Origin: Swingsia samuiensis
GTDB lineage: Bacteria; Pseudomonadota; Alphaproteobacteria; Acetobacterales; Acetobacteraceae
Reading direction: 5' to 3'
DNA length: 64,000 nucleotides
NCBI RefSeq assembly: GCF_006542355.1
Contig: NZ_CP038141.1
Span: forward strand, 277,501 to 341,500
The translations under genes and the position numbers were made by a program. This document shows, piece by piece, positions 53,911-61,341 of the stretch. Position 1 is the stretch's first letter. Every line of letters begins with the position of its first letter. A model generated the notes under the pieces. It was not told the DNA's origin, did no database searches, and was given only the letters and a program-made list of their open reading frames with translations.

Positions 53911-54948
53911 ATGATGGAAACCGCTTCTTCTTGGCTTCCTGTTGTCTGGGCAGTTCTCGCTGCAACGGCAATATTTATCTATGTTATTCTTGATGGCTTT
54001 GATCTGGGAATAGGCATACTCTTTCTAAAAGAACGCGATCATGAAAATCGCAGTGTCATGATGAACACAATCGCTCCGGTTTGGGACGGGAACGAAACGT
54101 GGATGATCTTTGGAGGAGCCGCATTATATGGTGTCTTTCCTGTTGCTTATGGCACCATCTTACCCGCGCTATACTTACCCCTGCTCTTCATGATGCTTGC
54201 GCTTATTCTGCGCGGCGTTTCTTTCGAGTTCCGTTTTAAAATGACCTCTCCCTTTGGCCGTTTCTTCTGGGATACAGCTTTTTGTGGAGGTTCTTTTGTC
54301 GCCGCCTTCATGCAAGGCATTATCCTTGGCACTCTTATCCAAGGTATTCCCATCAAGAATGAAAATAATACTTTTACATTTATTGGCACATCACTGGATT
54401 GGTTGACACCTTTTGCACTCTTCTGTGGGCTAGCGGTCGCTATTGGCTACAGCTTACTCGGTGCTACATGGCTCATCATGCGATGTGAAGGGGCATTGCA
54501 AGAGACAATGCGTCGAGCTGCTTATGGTTTAGGGGCGCTGACACTGCTTGCTATTGCGATTATTTCAGTATGGACACCTCAGCTTCATGCAACATATATG
54601 CAGCGTTGGTTTGAATGGCCACAGATTGCACTCGTTGCTCCTGTTCCTGTAGCTGTGGTTATCGTTTCACTTACCCTCTTCTTAGGCCTACGCAACAAAA
54701 ACTCTGAAATCCTTCCTTTTGTTGCAACGCTTTTGCTTTTCTTCCTGTGCTTTTCAGGATTAGGCATCAATATCTGGCCCTACATCGTACCACCTAGCAT
54801 TACGATTTGGATGGCCTCCTCTCCTCCTGCCAGCCAAGCCTTCCTGCTTTGCGGTGCTATGTTCTTACTACCCGCGATTTCTGCTTATAACATTTATTCC
54901 TATTATGTTTTCCGAGGAAAAGTGACAGCAGACCATCACTATCATTGA
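53911..54948 (+). CDS. cioB: cyanide-insensitive bd-type quinol oxidase subunit II
   Basis: A 345-aa polytopic subunit of the same oxidase with about eight membrane helices. The start ASSWLPVVWAVLAATAIFIYVILDGFDLGIGILFL carries the DGFDLG motif, and NTIAPVWDGNETWMIFGGAALYGVFP is diagnostic of CydB/CioB. It is co-transcribed with cioA and followed 18 bp later by a 51-aa subunit gene. Confidence 0.94.
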   Translation: MMETASSWLPVVWAVLAATAIFIYVILDGFDLGIGILFLKERDHENRSVMMNTIAPVWDGNETWMIFGGAALYGVFPVAYGTILPALYLPLLFMMLALILRGVSFEFRFKMTSPFGRFFWDTAFCGGSFVAAFMQGIILGTLIQGIPIKNENNTFTFIGTSLDWLTPFALFCGLAVAIGYSLLGATWLIMRCEGALQETMRRAAYGLGALTLLAIAIISVWTPQLHATYMQRWFEWPQIALVAPVPVAVVIVSLTLFLGLRNKNSEILPFVATLLLFFLCFSGLGINIWPYIVPPSITIWMASSPPASQAFLLCGAMFLLPAISAYNIYSYYVFRGKVTADHHYH

Positions 54949-54966
54949 TTTTTGGGAGTTCATGTC

Positions 54967-55122
54967 ATGCGTATTGAATATGGCAAACTCAGCCAAAAAA
55001 CAGGCCCTCTCTCTTGGATGAACCGACTGGGATGGTTTGTCCTTCTCTGGCTTGGTGGGGTCTCTGTTGTTGGGATCGGTGCTGAACTCTTGAAAGTTAT
55101 TATTTTTGGTAAACACACCTGA
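54967..55122 (+). CDS. small bd-oxidase subunit, DUF2474
   Basis: A 51-aa protein in the 3' end of the cio operon. GGGAG lies eight bases before ATG 54967. It has a single membrane helix (~22-46, GWFVLLWLGGVSVVGIGAEL) with basic N-terminal flank (MNRLGW), the layout of the DUF2474 proteins that accompany cioAB and act like CydX in stabilising the haem site (family knowledge, not proven here). An overlapping ATG at 54962 is in another frame and less likely. It ends six bases before a strong bidirectional terminator. Confidence 0.8.
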   Translation: MRIEYGKLSQKTGPLSWMNRLGWFVLLWLGGVSVVGIGAELLKVIIFGKHT

Positions 55123-55127
55123 AATAC

Positions 55128-55161
55128 AAAAACCCCCGTCAATGCTTTGACGGGGGTTTTT
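55128..55161. terminator. bidirectional terminator between cio operon and gloB
   Basis: A 14-base stem AAAACCCCCGTCAA (55129-55142) with TTGACGGGGGTTTT (55147-55160), loop TGCT, flanked by A and T tracts. It ends transcription of both converging operons. Confidence 0.9.
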
Positions 55162-55163
55162 GT

Positions 55164-55880
55164 TTAAAAAACATCTTTTTCACGTCTTAACTGAGCAAAT
55201 ATATCAACATTAAGAGCGCGCAAGAAAGGATTTGTCCGCCTTTCCTCGCCTAATGTAACAGGTAATGTTGGCTTCCTTTCTGATAATAATTTTTCAACCT
55301 CTTCTGAACGTCGTTTTAAATCCAAATTATCCGGGTCCACAGACCGGGCGAATTTTATATTCGAACGAGTATATTCATGCCCAGCGCAGACTAACGTTTC
55401 ATCTGGCAAATCATCATATCGATGAAGGCTTCTAAAAAGCTCCTCTGCACTCCCTTCAAGTAACCGTCCACACCCTGCACTAAACAAAACATCACCAGAA
55501 AATAGTGCCGGAACATCCCTAATCACAAAAGAAATATGACCAACCGCGTGCCCTGGTGTCAAAAGAACATCAACCTGATGTTTGCCCAATAAAAAACTCT
55601 CTCCATCACCTAACGAACGATCCAAAGGCGGTAGTAAATCTAAATTCTTTTCTGGACCAAAAATTTTTGCCCCATATCGTTCTTTCAGTTTTTCAGCTCC
55701 CATAGTATGGTCTGAATGATGATGGGTTAGTAAGATTAAATTAAGTTTTTCACCGCCAAGCACTTCCATGATAGGCTCAGCATCACCCGGATCAACAACA
55801 GCGCGTATTCCATCATCCGTTGTCAGTAACCATGCATAATTATCAGTCAAAACACGAACTGGTCTAATATCGATTGCCAT
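55164..55880 (-). CDS. gloB: hydroxyacylglutathione hydrolase (glyoxalase II)
   Basis: A metallo-beta-lactamase-fold enzyme hydrolysing S-lactoylglutathione to lactate. The 238-aa product from ATG 55880 (MAIDIRPVRVLTDNYAWLL) has THHHSDH at residues 52-58 (two-metal site), GHAVGHISFV and SGDVLFSAGCGRLLEG; C-terminal KRRSEEVEKLL and RTNPFLRAL are typical. GGGATTAT is the ribosome site. A 15-residue extension to 55925 would overlap the divergent methyltransferase and is unlikely. Confidence 0.93.
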   Translation of the reverse strand: MAIDIRPVRVLTDNYAWLLTTDDGIRAVVDPGDAEPIMEVLGGEKLNLILLTHHHSDHTMGAEKLKERYGAKIFGPEKNLDLLPPLDRSLGDGESFLLGKHQVDVLLTPGHAVGHISFVIRDVPALFSGDVLFSAGCGRLLEGSAEELFRSLHRYDDLPDETLVCAGHEYTRSNIKFARSVDPDNLDLKRRSEEVEKLLSERKPTLPVTLGEERRTNPFLRALNVDIFAQLRREKDVF

Positions 55881-55913
55881 ATAATCCCTTCTTAATAATT
55901 GTGCGGAACGTTC

Positions 55914-56627
55914 ATGCGAAAACATCTGATTTATAATCAGTTCAAAGATGCAGCGTCATTCTATGACAGTCCTCTTGGTCACCGCACCGCAAATCTCATC
56001 TTCTCTAACCTTACAACGTTACACCCCAAAATTGTATCAGAACATATTCTTGGAATCGGATATCCTGCCCCTTATTTAGCGTCCAATCCGAATTCTATTT
56101 GCGCTCGCATCAACCACGGACAAACCTATAGATCTACCCTTCGTGCGAGCAAAGAATGCTTGATCAGTAGCGAGTGTCTTCCTTTTGATGATTTATCAAT
56201 CGATACCACCCTCGTGATCCATGGTCTGGAATTCAGCCACTCACCGGCTAATTTTTTACGCTCTATCTGGAAAATCATGAAAGATGACGGCGTACTCATC
56301 CTTGTGGTGCCCAATCGGCGCAGTGCTTGGGCGCATAACGATTCTACGCCCTTTGGCCATGGAACCCCTTTTAGCCGCCAACAGTTAAATAACTTACTCA
56401 AACAATGTTTCTTTAGAACAGAAATATATCATAAAGCGCTTATTCTTCCGCCTTCTATCCTTTCAAAAGTTTCGGGAACTTTTGCTGAAAAACTAAACCA
56501 ATTTGCAGTCTACCCCTGCGCTGGTGTACACATTGTCCTCGCGCACAAAAATATTCATGCAGGCATTCCTGCGTTAAAAGAGGAAAAAAACTTCTCCATT
56601 TCACGTCAATTAATTAAATTCGCCTGA
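55914..56627 (+). CDS. SAM-dependent methyltransferase, class I type
   Basis: A 237-aa protein with a weak class I methyltransferase pattern: ILGIGYPAPYL (motif I region), the acidic turn SSECLPFDDLSID, the conserved VIHGLEFSHSPANFLRSIWKIMKDDGVLILVVPNRRSAW stretch (motifs II-III), and a late FFRTEIYHKAL. Divergent methyltransferase/gloB pairs recur in alphaproteobacteria, which helps the call. Substrate unknown. The ATG at 55914 is chosen; a TTG at 55899 is possible. Confidence 0.78.
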   Translation: MRKHLIYNQFKDAASFYDSPLGHRTANLIFSNLTTLHPKIVSEHILGIGYPAPYLASNPNSICARINHGQTYRSTLRASKECLISSECLPFDDLSIDTTLVIHGLEFSHSPANFLRSIWKIMKDDGVLILVVPNRRSAWAHNDSTPFGHGTPFSRQQLNNLLKQCFFRTEIYHKALILPPSILSKVSGTFAEKLNQFAVYPCAGVHIVLAHKNIHAGIPALKEEKNFSISRQLIKFA

Positions 56628-56688
56628 AAAAGGCCTTCTTTGTAACAAATTATTGACGTTAATTTTCTGGGCTCTAAAAGTAGTTGTC

Positions 56689-57366
56689 ATGTCATTAATT
56701 CAATCTTTTAAATTTGTTCTCTCTCCTCCTCACCGTGCAGCACTTCCTTTCATTGCTGCGGGAACGGCCATTGGTTTTTTAGGGAGAATTACCCCTTGGC
56801 GTTTAACGCGCCTCATCGGGAAAGCCGGTTTCGCTTTCAGTGCATTTTCATTTTATTTTTTCCGTGACCCAAAGCGTTACTCCCCTCAAGAAGCGGACCT
56901 TGTTTTGGCTTCTGCTGATGGTCGCGTAACATCTATCGCACTGGTTCCCCCACCTCATTCTTTGGAAATGGGAACAACACCCGTATGGCGTGTTTCAACA
57001 TTTCTTTCTGTTTTAGATGTCCATATCAATCGTATACCTGCAGCTGGGCAAGTTACAAAAATTGTTTACCACACTGGTAAATTTTTGAACGCAAGCCTTG
57101 ATAAAGCTTCAGAACATAATGAACGTAATGAAGTCCGCCTCACTCTTCCAGATGGCCGGAACATTGGGGTTGTTCAAATTGCAGGCCTCATTGCCCGTCG
57201 TATTCTATGTTTTGTGAAGGAAGATGACCGCTTAGAAGCAGGTGAGCGTTTTGGGTTGATACGCTTTGGCTCCAGAACAGATGTTTACCTTCCACCGGGC
57301 GTGGAACCTCTGGTTACCGAAGGTCAAACCATGATCGCTGGCGAAACTATTCTCGCAAAACTCTGA
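56689..57366 (+). CDS. psd: phosphatidylserine decarboxylase
   Basis: Makes phosphatidylethanolamine from phosphatidylserine at the inner membrane. 225 aa, the short alphaproteobacterial type. The start is ATG 56689 (MSLIQSFKFVLSPPHR); 12 upstream codons are not conserved. Signatures are AFSFYFFRDPKR, SADGRVTSI, STFLSVLDVHINRIP and the C-terminal FGSRTDV, where the Ser forms the pyruvoyl group. A TTGACG (56653-56658) with TAAAAG 16 bases on could serve as promoter and would make the mRNA nearly leaderless (weak). pssA follows by seven bases. Confidence 0.92.
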   Translation: MSLIQSFKFVLSPPHRAALPFIAAGTAIGFLGRITPWRLTRLIGKAGFAFSAFSFYFFRDPKRYSPQEADLVLASADGRVTSIALVPPPHSLEMGTTPVWRVSTFLSVLDVHINRIPAAGQVTKIVYHTGKFLNASLDKASEHNERNEVRLTLPDGRNIGVVQIAGLIARRILCFVKEDDRLEAGERFGLIRFGSRTDVYLPPGVEPLVTEGQTMIAGETILAKL

Positions 57367-57373
57367 ACCTATC

Positions 57374-58252
57374 ATGACACATCCCGACAGTACCGGTCTT
57401 CTTCGCTCCGGGAAACGGCGCAAAATAAGACGTAGATTACGTAAAATAGGACGCTCTCCTCGCACACGTGTGCGAGGGCCTTCTTTTAATCGCCTTATCC
57501 CCAATATCCTGACCATGCTTGGCTTATGCTCTGGGCTCAGCAGTATGCGTTTTGCATTAAATCATTATTTTGCACATGCTGCTGTCGCACTCGTTATTGC
57601 CGCGTGTATTGATGGTTTAGATGGACGCATTGCACGGATGTTAAAAGGCACCTCCCGTTTTGGAGCCGAATTCGACAGTCTGTCAGACTTTGTTTGTTTT
57701 GGAGTTGTCCCTCCGTTTATCCTGCTTCTTTGGTGCTTACAAAATGCGGGGCGTTACGCCTTTATTCCATGCATCATGTTTACCGTTTGTATGGCCTTGC
57801 GGTTAGCCCGTTTTAACGCAAGCCTTGATGATGATACCAAACCTGATTATTCAGCCAATTTTTTTACTGGGGTTCCAGCACCAGCGGGAGCGGGTATCGT
57901 TCTTTTCCCAGTTTTTTTAGGCTTGGAAGCGAAACGTCTTCATATAAGCGCTTTATCAAATTTTGCTCATTCACCCTTTCTCGCCAGTACATGTCTGATT
58001 TTAACAGCGTTTTTACTGGTTTCTACCTTCCCCGTTTGGTCTTTTAAAAATTTCAAAGTCCCCTCTCGGTTTGTTCTGCCTCTTATGCTGGGGATTTGCT
58101 TCTTTACTGCTGTCCTTGTTGCTGACCCATGGGGAGCCTTAGCCGCAGCAAGCCTTTTTTACCTAGTACTTTTACCTTTCTCTCGCCTCTCCTACCATCG
58201 TTTAAAAAGAGCGGCTGAAGAAATGTCAGAGGCCGTTGAAGAAACTGCCTAG
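57374..58252 (+). CDS. pssA: phosphatidylserine synthase
   Basis: A CDP-alcohol phosphatidyltransferase of 292 aa making phosphatidylserine from CDP-diacylglycerol and serine. The motif DGLDGRIARMLKGTSRFGAEFDSLSD matches DG-x2-AR-x8-G-x3-D-x3-D. An Arg-rich N-terminus (residues ~12-36) is followed by about eight helices. The psd-pssA pair forms one operon and completes PE synthesis. A good terminator follows. Confidence 0.94.
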   Translation: MTHPDSTGLLRSGKRRKIRRRLRKIGRSPRTRVRGPSFNRLIPNILTMLGLCSGLSSMRFALNHYFAHAAVALVIAACIDGLDGRIARMLKGTSRFGAEFDSLSDFVCFGVVPPFILLLWCLQNAGRYAFIPCIMFTVCMALRLARFNASLDDDTKPDYSANFFTGVPAPAGAGIVLFPVFLGLEAKRLHISALSNFAHSPFLASTCLILTAFLLVSTFPVWSFKNFKVPSRFVLPLMLGICFFTAVLVADPWGALAAASLFYLVLLPFSRLSYHRLKRAAEEMSEAVEETA

Positions 58253-58256
58253 TTAC

Positions 58257-58290
58257 AAAAAAGCCGCTGAAAAATATCAGCGGCTTTTTT
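58257..58290. terminator. terminator after pssA, shared with the ROK kinase
   Basis: Stem AAAAAGCCGCTGA / TCAGCGGCTTTTTT (58258-58270 with 58277-58290) around a six-base AAAATA loop, with A and T tracts both sides. Confidence 0.85.
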
Positions 58291-58312
58291 ATATATAAAT
58301 TTTATTCAAAAA

Positions 58313-59248
58313 TTATTCTGTTACATCCCATAGCCATGCAGCCCCACGAACTCCAGAACTGTCGCCATGCTTATTTTTTACAATAGCGGTATTGCATACA
58401 GGTGTAATTACATTACGGCTTAAGAGAGGTGGTACGCGTTTATAAAGTGTCTCTAAGTTGGACACTCCACCGCCCAAAACAATCACATCCGGATCTAAGA
58501 AGTTAATAACCAAAGAGCATGCACGTGCAAAACGCTCTACATATCGATTCAAGGCATCAATCGCAGCCTGATCTCCATTAGCAGCCGCTTCTTCAATTCC
58601 TGCGGTGTTACGGTTCCCTGCCCCTTTCCAATCTTCAGCCAAAGCAGGCCCACACAAATAGCGTTCCATACAGCCAGAATTACCACAGAAGCACTTACGC
58701 GGTTCTCCATCTCCTGGAATCATCCATGGCAATGGAATATGCCCCCATTCGCCAGCAACATGGTGCCTTCCTTCCATAACACGGCCATTATTAACAATCC
58801 CGGCGCCCATGCCCGTTCCGATAATAACACCAAAAACAGTGGTCGCTCCTTTCCCGGCACCATCCGCCGCTTCAGAAAGAGCAAAGCAATTTGCATCATT
58901 TTCAATACGAACGGGGCGAGACATGGCTGATTCCAAGTCACGTCCGAAAGGATTGTTATTTAACCATGTCGCATTGGCATTTTTAATTAGGCCAGTCTCT
59001 GGAGAAATCGAGCCCGGAATACCAATCCCCAATGTAGACGTTTTTTGTCCGGCAGAAACTCTATGGCTAGAGACAGAACCCAAACGTTGATCAATCTGCG
59101 TTACAAAATCACGAACTGCTTTTACAGCTTCGTCATACACTCCCGGATTAGGAATTCGTTCTCTTAGAACCAATTCACCTACACGATTAAGTGCTGCAAT
59201 CTCGATCTTTGTGCCGCCGAGATCAATACCAAGCCGATAGTCAGCCAT
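58313..59248 (-). CDS. ROK-family sugar kinase (fructokinase/glucokinase type)
   Basis: A 311-aa cytosolic kinase. The ROK start GIDLGGTKIEIAAL is the phosphate-1 loop; ENDANCFALSEA holds the catalytic Asp region; GEWGHIPLPWM with CFCGNSGCMERY is the zinc-binding motif. The HIPLPWM context resembles E. coli Mak (manno(fructo)kinase) more than NagK, so fructose or mannose is likely but not certain. AGGA precedes the ATG. It starts two bases downstream of a possible unannotated small ORF, and lies downstream of the hydrogenase-4-like cluster with which it may be co-transcribed. Confidence 0.87.
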   Translation of the reverse strand: MADYRLGIDLGGTKIEIAALNRVGELVLRERIPNPGVYDEAVKAVRDFVTQIDQRLGSVSSHRVSAGQKTSTLGIGIPGSISPETGLIKNANATWLNNNPFGRDLESAMSRPVRIENDANCFALSEAADGAGKGATTVFGVIIGTGMGAGIVNNGRVMEGRHHVAGEWGHIPLPWMIPGDGEPRKCFCGNSGCMERYLCGPALAEDWKGAGNRNTAGIEEAAANGDQAAIDALNRYVERFARACSLVINFLDPDVIVLGGGVSNLETLYKRVPPLLSRNVITPVCNTAIVKNKHGDSSGVRGAAWLWDVTE

Positions 59249-59249
59249 T

Positions 59250-59399
59250 TCATATCCTGTGTATTCGACGATACCCCCAAAGGAGCATCCCTAAAAAAGA
59301 TAGTGCACTGTATGCGACCGTAAACTTGCGACGGGAAGCCCCCTTCCCGATAAGTTGTAAATTATCAATAACTTCGTTCAGAAACCATCGCTCAAAAAT
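59250..59399 (-). CDS. possible small membrane protein with no standard start codon
   Basis: Between the HyfI-like gene and the ROK kinase the minus strand has an open frame without stops from 59447 to the TGA at 59252-59250. It reads like a real protein: an amphipathic half (FERWFLNEVIDNLQLIGKG), a basic SRRK turn, and one membrane helix (FTVAYSALSFLGMLLWGY) ending RRIHRI. No ATG, GTG or TTG is in frame; the coordinates given use an ATT at 59399, and a CTG at 59381 is another option. The stop lies just before the ROK start. It may be genuine, a decayed gene, or chance. Confidence 0.3.
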   Translation of the reverse strand: MFERWFLNEVIDNLQLIGKGASRRKFTVAYSALSFLGMLLWGYRRIHRI

Positions 59400-59419
59400 G
59401 GCTAATTCTCTAAGAAAAA

Positions 59420-59905
59420 TTAATTCTCTATAATATTCCTTAATCCATTAAGAATTTCGTGAGGTGATGGTGGACACCCGGGAATCATTCTTTTCACCGC
59501 TGTCAATTTATCAAGACCACCCAATGTCGCGTAAGAATTCCCAAATATTCCACCATCAATCGCGCACTGACCAACCGCAATCAAGCTTTTGCCTTGTGGC
59601 ATCGTATTCCACACACGCTCCAACATATTTACACAAGAGCGGCTCATGGCTCCCGTTACTAATAACCAATCCGCTTCCACAGGATCCGTAACCTTTTTAA
59701 AGCCGTATTTTTCAAGAGCAAAAGCACTCCCCGCTAACGTCTCTACTTCCATATGGCAGCCTTCACACCCTCCCGTTTCCAACACATATACATGAACCGT
59801 TTTTTGAGGGATTTTCCCTTTTTCCTCACGTACGGATCGCCAACGAGAGGCGTCAAGAAAAGCGTGTAATATACTGACCGCTCCAGAATGTTTTAAAATA
59901 CTCAC
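59420..59905 (-). CDS. hydrogenase-4/NuoB-like Fe-S small subunit
   Basis: A 161-aa protein of the NADH dehydrogenase 20-kDa / HyfI / HycG family, which holds one proximal [4Fe-4S] cluster next to the active site. All four cysteines are present: ETGGCEGCH gives Cys47 and Cys50, VGQCAIDGG gives Cys114, IPGCPPSP gives Cys144. The N-terminal ~30 residues are extra. It overlaps the large-subunit gene by ATGA. There is no 8Fe-8S ferredoxin gene (HyfH) between the two, as there would be in E. coli. See the large subunit for why this is not likely a hydrogenase. Confidence 0.85.
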   Translation of the reverse strand: MSILKHSGAVSILHAFLDASRWRSVREEKGKIPQKTVHVYVLETGGCEGCHMEVETLAGSAFALEKYGFKKVTDPVEADWLLVTGAMSRSCVNMLERVWNTMPQGKSLIAVGQCAIDGGIFGNSYATLGGLDKLTAVKRMIPGCPPSPHEILNGLRNIIEN

Positions 59906-61341
59906 ATCGCTATTCCCGCAGGAGACAGAGCAAAAGACTGAAGAGCCACAGAAAGCTGTTCAGGCGCCATACCACCTAAAACATTGGGTAAGACAGATAA
60001 AACAGACACAGAAGGATCCCGTGCTTGAAGGGCTCTAATCTTACCATCCTTTAAACGCAACCAATACCATATATCACCACGAGCCCCTTCTGCTGCACCA
60101 ATTCCCTCATCCGTTGCTCTCGAAACTGGCTCATCATCTTGTGTGCCAAAATTCCCTAAAATACGCTGGAGAACAGTTAAAGAATCCCTTATTTCCAACA
60201 CTCTCAAATTATCCCGTGCCGCCGCATCCCCTTGGCTTGAGCCCGTTGAACGTAATGCCTCTAAACGCATCCCAGCCTCTCGCCGACGCACATCCAAATG
60301 ACGCCCACTGGCACGACCGACCAAACCGCCAATGGCAAACTTTGTTGCGAGTTCTGGCCGTAAAACCGCAATCCCCTTCAGACGGGAAGCAAATACAGAC
60401 TGTAGTTCCAAAAGTGCCGATAACCGTGGCTCCAGAACAGCTATGACAGCTTGTGCTAACGGGATAATCTCTACACCTTCCCGCACACCGTCACACGTCA
60501 CAATATCAGTTAAACGCCGTGACCCGAGCAGTTCATAACACACACGAGCTATCCCTTCACGCGCATGGTCACAATGCGTAGCCAACAAGCCTGCATCCAC
60601 TGAACGAGCAGTCCGTGCCAAGTCAAATAAATGAACAGAAATGCGCTCAATCTCAAGTAAGATCATCCAGGCATCACGAATATCAGAGCTAATCTCTCGT
60701 CCTTGTGCCTGAGCCAGAGCACGACAAAAGGCTAATGAATGAGCAACAAACCCACCTGCCGTCATTCTTGATATAAAGGACAACGCTTTCTCTGGAGATT
60801 GACCGACAGCACGAGACAACACACCACGATGCGCTAATCCTGCTTTCATTGTTAGGGTCTGCGCCTTCCCTCTTAATAGATGATAGGAAAGCTCTAACGG
60901 CCCCGACAAGCCACTTTCTTCAGGCTTCAACCGCTCGCCTGCTGGAGACGGAAAAGGCTGGCTCCCTCCAACATTGGGAGTTGTAGATAACGGCCATGTC
61001 TCTTCCCACGCTCCTTCATCTAAGGCAGGGTACCCATCACTTTGGGCATTCATTGCTTCCACACCCCAAAGGTCAAAAGCAACCTTTTCCCCCCAATCCG
61101 CTCCAGCAAACCTTGATGAAGGTGCTAAATACCGCCGATCTTCTATAGGTGTGCTCGCTAAAAGTGGGCGGTCACGCTCCAATAAAAGAATATAAACCCG
61201 CGTTTCATCTGCCCAGCATGAAAGTAGTGGCAAGGTTGACCCCGCTGACACGAGCATTGCCTGCCATTGCGCTGTATCTAATCCATAATGAGAGAGAGAA
61301 ATTCTTTCTCCACTGCGGATAATATCTCCCATCTCTGTCAT
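59902..61341 (-). CDS. HyfG/NuoCD-like large subunit lacking [NiFe] cysteines
   Basis: A 479-aa fusion of a NuoC-like N-terminus (~1-130) and a NuoD/hydrogenase large subunit domain (~150-479). The start is ATG 61341, overlapping the previous gene by ATGA. Where hydrogenases have CxxC before GxxH, this has R-M-T-A-G-G-F-V-A-H (residues 192-201), and the protein ends SFALSPAGIAM where DPCxxC would be. Its five cysteines (42, 206, 257, 268, 283) form no CxxC. Other family residues persist, such as AHSLAFCRAL and ILLEIERISVHLFDL. Hence no Ni-Fe site, as in NuoD and in Ehr complexes. Confidence 0.85.
   Translation of the reverse strand: MTEMGDIIRSGERISLSHYGLDTAQWQAMLVSAGSTLPLLSCWADETRVYILLLERDRPLLASTPIEDRRYLAPSSRFAGADWGEKVAFDLWGVEAMNAQSDGYPALDEGAWEETWPLSTTPNVGGSQPFPSPAGERLKPEESGLSGPLELSYHLLRGKAQTLTMKAGLAHRGVLSRAVGQSPEKALSFISRMTAGGFVAHSLAFCRALAQAQGREISSDIRDAWMILLEIERISVHLFDLARTARSVDAGLLATHCDHAREGIARVCYELLGSRRLTDIVTCDGVREGVEIIPLAQAVIAVLEPRLSALLELQSVFASRLKGIAVLRPELATKFAIGGLVGRASGRHLDVRRREAGMRLEALRSTGSSQGDAAARDNLRVLEIRDSLTVLQRILGNFGTQDDEPVSRATDEGIGAAEGARGDIWYWLRLKDGKIRALQARDPSVSVLSVLPNVLGGMAPEQLSVALQSFALSPAGIAM

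Noticed and set aside
59332-59349. Hairpin CGGGAAG / CTTCCCG as terminator of the hydrogenase-like operon
   Set aside because: No T-tract follows on either strand, and it lies inside the possible small open frame.
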